From the NCBI RefSeq assembly GCF_040786285.1, contig NZ_JBFMKQ010000001.1, positions 2,108,001 through 2,172,000 on the forward strand: a DNA stretch of 64,000 nucleotides, read 5' to 3'. The notes beneath the pieces were generated by a model, which was not told the DNA's origin, made no database searches, and was given only the letters and a program-made list of their open reading frames with translations. Below are positions 1 to 8,906 of this stretch, piece by piece; positions within the stretch are counted from its first letter, which is position 1; each line of letters starts with the position of its first letter. The translations under genes were made by a program, and so were the position numbers. Source of the stretch: Aquimarina sp040786285 (lineage in GTDB: Bacteria; Bacteroidota; Bacteroidia; Flavobacteriales; Flavobacteriaceae).

Positions 1-20
1 CAAAGCATATATCTAATTAA

Positions 21-49
21 GTAGAAGTCACTAAAACTTCTGCTTTTTT
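21..49 (+). terminator. Rho-independent terminator of an upstream gene
   Basis: Bases 21-28 pair with 36-43 in an 8-bp stem (one G-T wobble) around a 7-base loop, followed at once by six T. The gene it ends lies before the window. Confidence 0.7.
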
Positions 50-137
50 AATACATTTATACTATCAAAAATGGTGGTGCAAACCAGAATGTTACTTTTT
101 ATATGCAACATTATTGTACTACATAAACTAAGATTAG

Positions 138-593
138 ATGATTATGAGTAGAAGTATGTATTTACCCATTGTTCTTTTATTTTTAATATTTAAAATGAAC
201 GCGCAAACGGCACAAGACTCTTTAGATATAAAACAAGTTGCATTAGATTATATCGAATCTCAACATAATGTGAATCCTGATCAATTCGAACGTGCTGCTC
301 ATCCCAGAATGGTAAAAAGAACCTTTTGGACAAATAAATCTACCAAGAAAGAATATGTAAGGGAGACTTTTAAGGACGCCATGGTATTGCTTGCCGAGAC
401 GTATAATCAAAACGGTGATAGATTTCCAGAAAATCCTAAGAAGGAAGTTGTGATATTAGATGTTTTTGATAAAATAGCATCGGTAAAACTAATTGCTGAT
501 GAATGGGTGGATTATATGCATATTGTAAAGCTAAATGGAAAATGGGCCATTGTAAATGTTCTATGGCAGTTTAATGACTCTGGTAAGCACTGA
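138..593 (+). CDS. Secreted NTF2-like (putative lumazine-binding family) protein
   Basis: A 151-residue protein with an N-terminal signal peptide ending near residue 23 (hydrophobic core, then NAQ). The rest has the length and motif order of the SnoaL/NTF2-like 'putative lumazine-binding' family: an early helix (ALDYIE), a central HPRMVKR segment, a VVILDVFDKIASVKL strand pair and a closing GKWAIVNVLW strand. Family members are small alpha+beta cones, often of unknown function; no catalytic residue can be assigned. Two in-frame ATGs sit two codons apart (138 and 144), so the exact start is open. The next gene starts 51 bp downstream on the same strand. The family call rests on pattern recognition only. 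Confidence 0.75.
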   Translation: MIMSRSMYLPIVLLFLIFKMNAQTAQDSLDIKQVALDYIESQHNVNPDQFERAAHPRMVKRTFWTNKSTKKEYVRETFKDAMVLLAETYNQNGDRFPENPKKEVVILDVFDKIASVKLIADEWVDYMHIVKLNGKWAIVNVLWQFNDSGKH

Positions 594-644
594 AAAAGAT
601 AGGTATATAAGTAGAATAAAGATTGTAAATGAATAACAAAATGT

Positions 645-1025
645 ATGATCTCAAGTCCTAATAAGCTTTTTTTAATTGATGGTTTGGGAGCATTGTTAAC
701 CGCTTTCTTATTGGGTGTAGTACTAACAACATGGGAAGATTGTTTTGGGATGCCATCAAAAATACTCTACACCTTATCTATTGTGGCTTTAATATATGCT
801 CTATATTCTATTAGCTGCTATTTCTTAACCATCAAAAACTGGAAGCCGTATCTAAGGGGTATTGCTATTGCTAATCTTATGTATTGTTGTCTCACTATAG
901 GGTTAGTAGTGTATTTCTACCATAACTTAACTGGTATAGGAGTGCTTTATTTTTTATTAGAAGTTGCAGTAATACTCATTTTGATTGGTGTAGAGCTAAG
1001 AGTGTCTTCTAGAATTACGAAATAA
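645..1025 (+). CDS. Small integral membrane protein, unknown function
   Basis: A 126-residue protein with four strongly hydrophobic segments, at about residues 9-28, 38-60, 70-92 and 96-116, and few polar residues between them. I do not recognise the family. There is no signal peptide cleavage site and no conserved acidic or histidine cluster that would suggest an enzyme. It follows the NTF2-like gene on the same strand and converges on the ABC-F gene, with 70 bp between the two stops. A second ATG at 641 is out of frame, so 645 is the best start. Confidence 0.6.
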   Translation: MISSPNKLFLIDGLGALLTAFLLGVVLTTWEDCFGMPSKILYTLSIVALIYALYSISCYFLTIKNWKPYLRGIAIANLMYCCLTIGLVVYFYHNLTGIGVLYFLLEVAVILILIGVELRVSSRITK

Positions 1026-1095
1026 TCACGATTGTATAGATTTGTGGTCCATGCAAACCAATATAAAGTATGCTAGATTAAAATGTATAAGCTTT

Positions 1096-2733
1096 TTACG
1101 CTTTCAAATCGATTTGCTTCAGGTTTTCGATTCTATTTCTGATCAAAAATTCATCGATTGTTTCAAAATGCTCAATGACTCTTTGGTTTTTAAACTCGAA
1201 TACTTTTTGAGACAGTCCCAGTAAAAAATCACGATCGTGAGACACCAGTATCAAGGTGCCATCAAATGCCAGTAAGGCTTCTTTTAATACATCTTTTGAT
1301 TTAATGTCTAAATGATTGGTTGGCTCATCGAGTATAAGGACATTTACTGGTTCTAATAACAATTTTACCATGGCCAGGCGTGTTTTTTCTCCACCAGAAA
1401 GTACGGATACTTTTTTATCGATATCATCGCCACTAAACATAAATTGCCCCAAGATATTTTTGATCTTCGTTCTTATATCACCTTCGGCCACTTCATCTAC
1501 TGTCTGAAAAACGGTTAGGTTATGGTCTAATAATGAAGCTTGATTTTGTGCAAAATAACCTACTTTGGCATTATGCCCCAATGCACATTCGCCTTCAACA
1601 TCGATCTCGCCCATAATGGCTTTGATCATGGTCGATTTACCCTCACCATTACGACCTACAAAAGATACTTTTTCTCCACGGGCAATGGATAAGTTGGCAT
1701 TTTTAAACACCACATGATCTCCATAACTTTTGGACAACTCTTTGGCAATTACAGGATAATCTCCCGATCGTTGAGAAGGAGGGAAGCGCAGCTTTAATGC
1801 AGAAGTATCAATCTCATCGATCTCTATGACCTGTAATTTTTCTAGCATTCGTTCCCTAGAATTCACTTGATTGGTTTTAGAATAGGTGCCTTTAAACCGT
1901 TCTATAAAATTTTTGGTGTCTGCAATAAATTTTTGCTGCTCTTCGTAAGCTTTAATCTGGTGTGCTCGTCGATCTTCTCGCAACTGAAGATAATGTGAGT
2001 AGTTGGCTTTATAATCATAGATTCTACCCATCGTTACTTCTATGGTTCGGTTAGTGATATTATCGATAAATGCTTTATCATGCGAAATAACAATCACTGC
2101 TTTTGCTTTATTAATCAAAAAATCTTCTAACCAGATTACAGATTCTATGTCTACGTGGTTCGTAGGCTCATCGAGTAAAATTAAATCGGGTTTTTGTAGT
2201 AAGATTTTAGCAAGCTCGATACGCATACGCCAACCACCACTAAATTCACTAGTTGGTCGAGTGAAATCTTCTCTTTTAAACCCTAATCCTTGTAGCGCTT
2301 TCTCAATTTCGGCATCATAATTTACTTCTTCGATGGCATAGAATTTTTCTCCAAGGTCGGTTACCTTTTGGATAATATTCATATACTCTTCTGATTCATA
2401 ATCTGTACGAGTTTCGAGAGCTGCGTTAAGACTATCCATTTCTTGTTGCATGGCTGTGATATGTCCAAAAGCTTTAGAAGCTTCTTCGAATACCGTGCAG
2501 TTATCATCGGTTAAAAGATGCTGTGGTAAATAGGCGATTACTGCTTCTTTGGGATATCGTATATGTCCACGAGTTGCTTTTTGTACTCCTGTAATGATTT
2601 TCATCATCGTAGATTTACCCGCACCATTCTTACCCATAAGGGCAATCTTGTCATTCTCATTGATTACAAAAGAAACATTATTAAATAAAGTTTCACCGCT
2701 AAACTCTACTGCTATACCATCTACAGAAATCAT
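1096..2733 (-). CDS. ABC-F family ATP-binding protein
   Basis: A 545-residue soluble protein with two ABC ATPase cassettes and no membrane domain, which defines the ABC-F group (ribosome-associated translation factors or antibiotic-resistance proteins). The first Walker A (GKNGAGKS) is at residues 34-41, its signature SGGWRM at about 165 and its Walker B with LLDEPTNHVD near 186-195. A charged linker follows, then the second Walker A (GRNGEGKS), signature LSGGEKTR and ILDEPTNHLD. It ends shortly after the second cassette, so there is no long C-terminal extension as in Uup. The family acts on the ribosome; which member this is (EttA-, YheS- or YbiT-like) cannot be decided here. It has its own consensus promoter 20 bp upstream. 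Confidence 0.93.
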   Translation of the reverse strand: MISVDGIAVEFSGETLFNNVSFVINENDKIALMGKNGAGKSTMMKIITGVQKATRGHIRYPKEAVIAYLPQHLLTDDNCTVFEEASKAFGHITAMQQEMDSLNAALETRTDYESEEYMNIIQKVTDLGEKFYAIEEVNYDAEIEKALQGLGFKREDFTRPTSEFSGGWRMRIELAKILLQKPDLILLDEPTNHVDIESVIWLEDFLINKAKAVIVISHDKAFIDNITNRTIEVTMGRIYDYKANYSHYLQLREDRRAHQIKAYEEQQKFIADTKNFIERFKGTYSKTNQVNSRERMLEKLQVIEIDEIDTSALKLRFPPSQRSGDYPVIAKELSKSYGDHVVFKNANLSIARGEKVSFVGRNGEGKSTMIKAIMGEIDVEGECALGHNAKVGYFAQNQASLLDHNLTVFQTVDEVAEGDIRTKIKNILGQFMFSGDDIDKKVSVLSGGEKTRLAMVKLLLEPVNVLILDEPTNHLDIKSKDVLKEALLAFDGTLILVSHDRDFLLGLSQKVFEFKNQRVIEHFETIDEFLIRNRIENLKQIDLKA

Positions 2734-2751
2734 ATCTTTTCTTTAAAAGTG

Positions 2752-2780
2752 CAAAACTAAAAAAAAGGACAGTACAACAA
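2752..2780 (-). promoter_or_regulatory. Bacteroidota-type promoter of the ABC-F gene
   Basis: On the minus strand the -7 element TAGTTTTG (complement of 2752-2759) matches TAnnTTTG exactly. A TTG (complement of 2778-2780) lies 18 bases upstream, inside the usual 17-23 range. It sits 19 bp before the start codon. Confidence 0.7.
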
Positions 2781-2846
2781 AGGAATTATTTGGGTTTGTA
2801 ATGTTAAGTGTTGGTGTATTAATTGGTAAATGGTTGGGGGTATAGA

Positions 2847-2899
2847 AGACCTCATAGGTTTTGTGCTTCGACAAGCTCAGCAACCAACTTATGAGGTCT
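2847..2899. repeat. Nested palindrome, REP-like or terminator
   Basis: Bases 2847-2856 (AGACCTCATA) and 2890-2899 (TATGAGGTCT) form a perfect 10-bp stem. Inside it lies a smaller hairpin, GCTT-CGAC-AAGC at 2865-2876, within the string CTTCGACAAGCTCAGC, a core I know from dispersed intergenic repeats in many bacterial genomes. It starts 18 bp past the stop of the carboxyltransferase gene, so it may also end that transcript, although no long T run follows. Confidence 0.65.
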
Positions 2900-2916
2900 A
2901 ACTTTGATACTATACA

Positions 2917-4458
2917 TTACAAAGGAATATTTCCATGCTTTCGTTTAGGACGATCAATCTTTTTATCCTCTAACATACTAAATGCTTTAAGAAGTTTACG
3001 CCTGGTGTTTTCGGGTAAGATGACCTCGTCTATAAATCCACGTTGTGCTGCACGGTATGGATTTGCAAATTTCTCTGCGTACTCAGCTTCTTTTTCGGCA
3101 AGCTTTGCTTCAGGATTATCTGCCGCTTTAATTTCACGTCTAAAGATAATCTCACTGGCACCTTTAGCCCCCATTACGGCAATTTCTGCTGTTGGCCAGG
3201 CAAAATTAAGATCGGCTCCAATGTGTTTAGAATTCATTACATCATAAGCACCACCATAAGCTTTACGTGTAATAACTGTTACCTTAGGCACGGTGGCTTC
3301 GCTAAGTGCATATAATAATTTAGCCCCGTGAATGATAATCCCATTCCATTCCTGATCAGTACCGGGTAAAAATCCAGGAACATCAACCAGTACTAACAAA
3401 GGGATGTTAAAACAATCACAGAAACGTGTAAACCGCGCTGCTTTTTTCGAACTATTAACGTCTAGTACTCCGGCCAAAAACATGGGTTGGTTGGCAACAA
3501 TACCTACGCTTCTTCCGCCCAGACGGGCAAAACCAACAATAATATTTTCTGCATAATCCTTATGGATCTCATAGAAAGAGTCTTGATCAATAATCCCACC
3601 AATCACCTCATGCATATCATAAGGTTTGTTAGGATTATCGGGTACGATATCAGAAAGTACTTCGCGCACTTCATCTTCTAAAGTATAGGATAGCTTTTTG
3701 GCAACCTCTTTATTGCTTTGTGGGAGGTAGCTCAATAGTTTTTTTACATCTTCAAGGCATTCTATATCATTACCAGAAGTTACATGGGCTACTCCAGACT
3801 TGGTCGAATGTGTACTGGCACCTCCTAATTCTTCAGAAGTAACTTCTTCGTTGGTTACAGTCTTTACTACATTGGGACCGGTAACAAACATATAGCTGGT
3901 ATCTTCTACCATAAGGGTAAAGTCTGTCATGGCAGGAGAATATACCGCTCCACCAGCACATGGCCCCATAATGGCAGAGATTTGGGGAATTACCCCCGAG
4001 GCTTGTACATTTCTATGAAAGATATCGGCATAACCACCTAGAGAACGAACTCCTTCTTGTATTCGAGCGCCACCAGAATCATTAAGTCCAATAATGGGAG
4101 CTCCCATTTTAACAGCCATATCCATCACTTTACAGATTTTTTCGGCATGTGTTTCGGACAGGGCTCCACCAAAAACAGTGAAATCTTGCGCGAAAATATA
4201 TACTAATCTTCCGTTTATGGTTCCGTATCCAGTAACGACACCATCACCGTAATAGATTTCTTTTTCCATTCCAAAATCGGTGGTTCGATGGGTTACCAGA
4301 ATTCCTATTTCTTCAAAAGAACCTTCGTCTAGGATATATGCAACTCGCTCTCGTGCTGTGAGTTTCTTTTTTTCATGTTGTTTTGCAATACGTTGTTCAC
4401 CTCCACCTAACTTTGCCTGGTCTATTTTTTCTTGTAGTGTTTTTATTTTTGAATCCAT
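2917..4458 (-). CDS. Acyl-CoA carboxylase, carboxyltransferase (beta) subunit
   Basis: A 513-residue carboxyltransferase of the propionyl-CoA/methylmalonyl-CoA type: it moves the carboxyl group from carboxybiotin to an acyl-CoA. Both crotonase-fold halves are present. The N half has GGARIQEGV and the oxyanion-hole motif GPCAGGAVYSPA; the C half has PGFLPGTDQE and KAYGGAYDVM. The C-terminus KHGNIPL is typical of PCC-beta-like enzymes rather than AccD, which carries a zinc ribbon absent here. It is the last gene of a three-gene operon, 3 bp after the biotin carboxylase stop. Propionyl-CoA is the likeliest substrate by family, but acetyl-CoA use cannot be excluded. Cytoplasmic. Confidence 0.93.
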   Translation of the reverse strand: MDSKIKTLQEKIDQAKLGGGEQRIAKQHEKKKLTARERVAYILDEGSFEEIGILVTHRTTDFGMEKEIYYGDGVVTGYGTINGRLVYIFAQDFTVFGGALSETHAEKICKVMDMAVKMGAPIIGLNDSGGARIQEGVRSLGGYADIFHRNVQASGVIPQISAIMGPCAGGAVYSPAMTDFTLMVEDTSYMFVTGPNVVKTVTNEEVTSEELGGASTHSTKSGVAHVTSGNDIECLEDVKKLLSYLPQSNKEVAKKLSYTLEDEVREVLSDIVPDNPNKPYDMHEVIGGIIDQDSFYEIHKDYAENIIVGFARLGGRSVGIVANQPMFLAGVLDVNSSKKAARFTRFCDCFNIPLLVLVDVPGFLPGTDQEWNGIIIHGAKLLYALSEATVPKVTVITRKAYGGAYDVMNSKHIGADLNFAWPTAEIAVMGAKGASEIIFRREIKAADNPEAKLAEKEAEYAEKFANPYRAAQRGFIDEVILPENTRRKLLKAFSMLEDKKIDRPKRKHGNIPL

Positions 4459-4461
4459 AGT

Positions 4462-5904
4462 TTAGTGTATTGGTAATCGTAATGTTTCCTGGTCTTTTAA
4501 GTATTGTTTCATAGCAATTAAAGCAGCAATTTTGGCTTCTTGTTGTGTTGCGGTTTGTATTTTTTCTACGGAATAGTATTTTTTTACAAAATGCGTATCA
4601 AATTTACCAGATCTAAAGGCTTCATGCTCACATACGAATTTTCCGAAGGGCAGGGTAGTTTGCACACCTTCAACATAATACTCACCAATGGCTTTGATCA
4701 TCAATTGAATGGCTTCTTCGCGTGTTTTACCATAGGTGATGAGTTTAGACAACATAGGATCGTAATAGATAGGAATATCCATACCTTCTTCGAAACCATT
4801 ATCCACCCGAATACCTTCTCCGACAGGGATTTTATAAGTATCTAGATGTCCTACACTTGGTAAAAAGTCGTTTAGAGGATCTTCGGCATAGACTCTTAGT
4901 TCTAAGGCATGTCCGTTGATCTGTAAATCTTCTTGTTGTATTGGTAATTTTTCGCCTCGAGCAACTTTTATTTGAAGCTCGACCAGGTCTACTCCCGAGA
5001 TGAGTTCGGTAACCGGGTGTTCTACTTGTAATCTTGTATTCATTTCGAGAAAGTAGAAATTATTGTTTTCGTCTAAAAGGAATTCAACGGTTCCTGCACC
5101 CAGGTAGTCACAAGCTTTAGCTACTTTGATTGCAGCTCCACCCATTTTTTCACGTAGTTCGGGAGTCAGCACAGATGAAGGAGCTTCTTCTACTACTTTT
5201 TGGTGTCGTCGTTGTACACTACATTCTCTTTCGAATAGATGGATTACATTGCCATGGCTGTCTGCCATTACCTGAATCTCGATATGTCTGGGTGAGGCAA
5301 CGTATTTTTCGATAAATACAGAGCCATCACCAAATGCTGAAGTAGCTTCACTAATAGCACGTTGCATCTGTGATTCTAGATCACTTTCTTTTTCTACCAC
5401 ACGCATTCCTTTTCCTCCACCACCAGCAGAAGCTTTGATAAGGATAGGGAATCCAATTTCTTTTGCAATCGTTTTTGCTTTTACGACATCGGTAATCGCT
5501 TCATCGATACCAGGCACCATAGGAATGTCATAAGCTTTTACGGCATCTTTGGCGGCCAGTTTGCTTCCCATTACCTTTATGGCTTTGGATTTAGGCCCTA
5601 TGAATATGAGGTTGTTTTTTTCTACTTCTTCAGCAAAATCTGCATTTTCACTTAGAAATCCATATCCCGGATGTATAGCGTCAACATCTAGTCTTTTGGC
5701 AACTTCAATAATTTTTGACCCTAATAAATAGGATTGATTAGAAGGGGCTTCCCCAATACAAACAGCCTCATCGGCAAACCGTACATGAGGTGCATTTCGA
5801 TCAATAGTAGAGTATACTGCTACCGTTTTGATCCCCATTTTTCGAGCGGTGGTCATTACTCTTATGGCAATTTCACCTCTGTTAGCAACTAATAACTTTT
5901 TCAT
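4462..5904 (-). CDS. accC: Biotin carboxylase subunit of acyl-CoA carboxylase
   Basis: A 480-residue ATP-grasp enzyme that carboxylates carrier-bound biotin with bicarbonate and ATP. It opens with the family hallmark LLVANRGEIAIRV at residues 4-16. The glycine-rich ATP lid GGGGKGMR, the ECSVQRRHQKVVEEAPS segment and the catalytic stretch EMNTRLQVEHPVTE are all intact. Length is usual for a stand-alone AccC (about 450 plus a short tail). It is the middle gene of the operon, after the biotin carrier (48 bp gap) and before the carboxyltransferase (3 bp gap), so the three subunits should be made together. Confidence 0.95.
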   Translation of the reverse strand: MKKLLVANRGEIAIRVMTTARKMGIKTVAVYSTIDRNAPHVRFADEAVCIGEAPSNQSYLLGSKIIEVAKRLDVDAIHPGYGFLSENADFAEEVEKNNLIFIGPKSKAIKVMGSKLAAKDAVKAYDIPMVPGIDEAITDVVKAKTIAKEIGFPILIKASAGGGGKGMRVVEKESDLESQMQRAISEATSAFGDGSVFIEKYVASPRHIEIQVMADSHGNVIHLFERECSVQRRHQKVVEEAPSSVLTPELREKMGGAAIKVAKACDYLGAGTVEFLLDENNNFYFLEMNTRLQVEHPVTELISGVDLVELQIKVARGEKLPIQQEDLQINGHALELRVYAEDPLNDFLPSVGHLDTYKIPVGEGIRVDNGFEEGMDIPIYYDPMLSKLITYGKTREEAIQLMIKAIGEYYVEGVQTTLPFGKFVCEHEAFRSGKFDTHFVKKYYSVEKIQTATQQEAKIAALIAMKQYLKDQETLRLPIH

Positions 5905-5952
5905 AATAAACTATATTAGAACAGATTGTCCTATTTAATACCCATTATGGGT

Positions 5953-6438
5953 TCAAGCGAATTCTATTAACAATTGTCCTTTATCTACAGCATCACCTTT
6001 GGTGGCCGAAATAGACTTAATAACCCCATCTCTTGGAGAAAGAATAACATTCTCCATTTTCATGGCTTCGAGAATTAATAAAGGGTCGTCTTCTTTTACT
6101 TCTTGATCGATCTTTACATGAATATCAAGCAGCAATCCCGGCATTGGTGCTTTAATAGCATTCACTTGTTTTGAAGCCCCTAGTGAGAACCCCATTGCTG
6201 CAATTTGCATATCCAAAGCATTGGAAATCGCAACAGAATAGGTGTTGTCATTGACTTTTATAGTGTATTTTTTATTGTTGAAGTCGGATTGTATAACTTC
6301 GGTATGGTATGATTTATCTTCCCGAAGGATATGATGCTGATTTTCTGATGTTTGTATGATGTCAATTTCAGAAATATCTTTATTGGTAAGGTCAAACTCT
6401 AAGGTTTTATTTACCTTGATTTTGTATGTGCTGTTCAT
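5953..6438 (-). CDS. Biotin carboxyl carrier protein of acyl-CoA carboxylase
   Basis: A 161-residue carrier subunit. The C-terminal biotinyl domain (about residues 92-161) contains the canonical EAMKMEN, with biotin attached at Lys127, and the preceding KAPMPGLLL strand. The N-terminal 90 residues form the weakly conserved domain seen in carriers of propionyl-CoA- and oxaloacetate-type carboxylases. It is the promoter-proximal gene of the carrier-carboxylase-transferase operon. In many bacteria this domain is fused to the biotin carboxylase; here it is separate. Lipoylation is unlikely because the residues around the lysine (AMKM) are of the biotin type. Confidence 0.93.
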   Translation of the reverse strand: MNSTYKIKVNKTLEFDLTNKDISEIDIIQTSENQHHILREDKSYHTEVIQSDFNNKKYTIKVNDNTYSVAISNALDMQIAAMGFSLGASKQVNAIKAPMPGLLLDIHVKIDQEVKEDDPLLILEAMKMENVILSPRDGVIKSISATKGDAVDKGQLLIEFA

Positions 6439-6682
6439 AGTAGATATTGTTTATTTAATAAAAACAGGCGTTAAAGAGAGTAATTTCTTGCGATAAAAAC
6501 AAATTAATTATGAATTCATTGATAATTTTATAACAACTCTTTTTGGTTTACATTAAGGAATAGGTTTTTAAAGTTAGTTTTTTGTTGGCTTAATAGCAAC
6601 AGGATGCAGCCATCTTTTTAGGGCTTCCTTTTTTCTTAATAATTACTATATATTTACATACGTAATCAGTGTTTGTAATTCA

Positions 6683-7282
6683 ATGTCATTTTTAGAAGGT
6701 TTTGGAATAGGTTTAGGGATGATCATTTTTGTAGGCCCTGTATTCTTTTTATTATTGAATAGTAGTTTTCAATCGGGTTCTAAAGCGGGTATTGCTGTTG
6801 CTTTGGGGATAATTGTAAGTGATATTGTTTGTGTTGCTCTATGTTATTATGGGCTTTCTTCTTTTATTAACATCGATGATAACCAGTTTTGGGTTGGTGT
6901 CATTGGCAGTGTTATTGTCTTTGTTTTAGGGGTTAATTACCTAATTAAAAAGGCAAAGATTACTACAGAGGTTTCTATTAACTCAAGAGGGCTACAGACG
7001 TTTTTTATAAAAGGTTTTAGTGTTAACTTTTTTAATCCATTTGTTTTTGTAGTTTGGATTGGAGTTTTTAACTATGGAAAGCTTAACTATCCAGAAACTC
7101 AATCTTTAAGTATTTTTCTTGTAGCCGTTTTATTAGGAATACTTACCACTGATTTATTGAAGGTATTTTTATCAGGTAGAGTAAAGAAATTTATATCTGT
7201 GAAACGCCTCACTACTTTTTTTAGAATCACTGGAGTTCTTTTGATATTATTCTCTATCAGATTGTTGTATTTGGTCTGGTAA
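6683..7282 (+). CDS. LysE/RhtB family transporter
   Basis: A 199-residue inner-membrane protein with about six hydrophobic segments. The N-terminus has the family's motif region (GFGIGLGMIIFVGPVFF followed by a FQSGSKAGIAVALG loop), and the mid-protein FFIKGFSVNFFNPFVFVVW matches the conserved 'GF..N..NP' element. The family exports amino acids or related small molecules; the substrate cannot be told from sequence. It is divergent from the carboxylase operon across a 244-bp gap and has an imperfect -7 element (TATATTTA) in the last 35 bp of that gap. Confidence 0.88.
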   Translation: MSFLEGFGIGLGMIIFVGPVFFLLLNSSFQSGSKAGIAVALGIIVSDIVCVALCYYGLSSFINIDDNQFWVGVIGSVIVFVLGVNYLIKKAKITTEVSINSRGLQTFFIKGFSVNFFNPFVFVVWIGVFNYGKLNYPETQSLSIFLVAVLLGILTTDLLKVFLSGRVKKFISVKRLTTFFRITGVLLILFSIRLLYLVW

Positions 7283-7305
7283 AAACAGATAAATTGTTTT
7301 TTCCC

Positions 7306-7313
7306 TATATTTG
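7306..7313 (+). promoter_or_regulatory. -7 promoter element before the DUF1761 gene
   Basis: TATATTTG matches TAnnTTTG exactly, 26 bp upstream of the ATG at 7340. No TTG is found 17-23 bases further upstream, so the -33 element is missing or degenerate. Confidence 0.5.
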
Positions 7314-7339
7314 AGAAACAACTTTAAACACTAATCAAT

Positions 7340-7840
7340 ATGGAAGTTAATTTTTTGATTGCAGCACTTGCGGCTTTAATACCAATGGTACTAGGTTTTA
7401 TATGGTATAATCCTAAGGTTTTTGGAACCGCTTGGATGAATGCATGCGGGTTTACTCCAGAAGACTTAAAAGGAGGCAACATGGCTTTAATTTTTATCCT
7501 GAGCTATGTATTTAGTTTCTTCCTGGCTATGATGTTGAATACTATTGTAATTCATCAATTTGGGTTTTTCTCTACGCTAATGAATGATCCTGACCTAATG
7601 AAAGAAGGAACCGAAACATATCAATATGCACAGGATTTTATGGCTAAATATGGAGAGAATTTTAGAACGTTCAAGCACGGGGCCTTACATGGTACGATAG
7701 CTGGAATATTCTTTGTATTACCTGTATTAGGAACTAATGCGCTTTTTGAAAGAAAAGGATTTAAATATATTCTTGTTAACGTAGGATACTGGACAGTATG
7801 TTTAGCTTTAATGGGAGGTGTTATTTGCCAATTCGCATAA
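7340..7840 (+). CDS. DUF1761-type integral membrane protein
   Basis: A 166-residue protein with four hydrophobic segments. It has the features of DUF1761: an early GFIWYNPKVFGTAWM motif after the first membrane segment, a mid-protein helix with FSFFLAMMLNTIVIHQFG, a soluble loop containing FKHGALHG, and a terminal hydrophobic segment. The function of the family is unknown. The gene stands alone: a promoter element lies in the 57-bp gap before it, and a strong hairpin follows its stop. Confidence 0.8.
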   Translation: MEVNFLIAALAALIPMVLGFIWYNPKVFGTAWMNACGFTPEDLKGGNMALIFILSYVFSFFLAMMLNTIVIHQFGFFSTLMNDPDLMKEGTETYQYAQDFMAKYGENFRTFKHGALHGTIAGIFFVLPVLGTNALFERKGFKYILVNVGYWTVCLALMGGVICQFA

Positions 7841-7860
7841 AAAATTGAAGAGTACAATAA

Positions 7861-7888
7861 AAAAGGATCTGAACTTTCAGATCCTTTT
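7861..7888. terminator. Bidirectional rho-independent terminator
   Basis: Bases 7861-7872 and 7877-7888 form a perfect 12-bp stem with a 4-base loop. A runs on the left and T runs on the right let it work in both directions. It lies exactly between the convergent stops at 7840 and 7890. Confidence 0.92.
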
Positions 7889-7889
7889 T

Positions 7890-8903
7890 TTATGATTTAT
7901 TTCCTAAAACTCGGGTAAATAATTTTTTGAGTAATGGTGATGCTTCTTCTACATCCCGTTCTCTTTCTTTGGCTTTTAGGTCTCCGTTATCATCATAATA
8001 TAATTCATAACTAAAGACAAAACGCTTTGCCTTGCCGTCTATACCAAATGTTCCGAACCTTAGGTCGTTAAAATATATACTGTCATCATTTTTTTCAATA
8101 GTGTACCATCCTTCAGAAAGTTTAATTAATCTTGGGATAAGTGGATCATTTCTCATTTCACCTAATAAATGATGGTTCTTAGGAAACTCTGAAAAATCAA
8201 TACGATCATCTTCATCTAATAATGAGTAATAGCCAATTAAGAACGAGTCATTGGTTTCTATATTGGCTGTCCATAAAATACTATTTAATGGAGTAGGGCG
8301 AGTTTGTATTTCATTGTATTGAATATGTTGATTTTCTAGGTTTGTAGAAAAATTGGCTGTTGCAGTTTGCTGCAATAACAAAGTAATAACCATGTAAGAA
8401 CTACTAATATATAACCCAAGGTTGTTATATTTTTTCCTTTTAGGATGTGTTCTCTTATAGAACATCGCTATGATTACAAAAATCAAAAATGGTATCGTGT
8501 ATAAAGGATCAACGACAAAAATATTGTTAATCGCCACTTTATAATTAAATGGCCAGAATAATTGAGTTCCCCAAGTAGTGAATGCGTCTAGAATTGGGTG
8601 GGTAAATAAACCTAGAAACATCAATTTAGTCCAATCTTTCCAATCTGCTTCTTTATTTTTATAGAGTTTTGCTATTAGCCACCCAAATAAAGGTGCTGCC
8701 AAAATACTGAATAATATAGAATGCGAAAACCCTCTATGTAGCTCATTGGCTGTTACGTTGTCTACAAAAAGTTTGGATAATACATCTAAATCGGGAATGG
8801 TTCCGGCTACCGCTCCCCAAAGCATAGCTTTGTTACCAACTTTTCTACCTAAAGTGGCTTCGCCAACAGCCGCGCCAAGTACGATTTGAGTTAATGAGTC
8901 CAT
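7890..8903 (-). CDS. YdjM-type membrane-bound metal-dependent hydrolase
   Basis: A 337-residue protein of the YdjM family (membrane-bound, LexA-regulated in E. coli, chemistry undefined). The N-terminal 170 residues hold the family pattern: MDSLTQIVLGAAVGEA, then GTIPDLDVL, HRGFSHSI and THPILDAFTTWG, which supply conserved Asp and His residues of a likely metal site. Several hydrophobic segments alternate with these motifs. The C-terminal half (about 185-337) is a soluble beta-rich extension. It is co-transcribed with the acyltransferase gene, whose stop is 3 bp upstream of this start. Substrate unknown. Confidence 0.87.
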   Translation of the reverse strand: MDSLTQIVLGAAVGEATLGRKVGNKAMLWGAVAGTIPDLDVLSKLFVDNVTANELHRGFSHSILFSILAAPLFGWLIAKLYKNKEADWKDWTKLMFLGLFTHPILDAFTTWGTQLFWPFNYKVAINNIFVVDPLYTIPFLIFVIIAMFYKRTHPKRKKYNNLGLYISSSYMVITLLLQQTATANFSTNLENQHIQYNEIQTRPTPLNSILWTANIETNDSFLIGYYSLLDEDDRIDFSEFPKNHHLLGEMRNDPLIPRLIKLSEGWYTIEKNDDSIYFNDLRFGTFGIDGKAKRFVFSYELYYDDNGDLKAKERERDVEEASPLLKKLFTRVLGNKS

Positions 8904-8906
8904 AAA

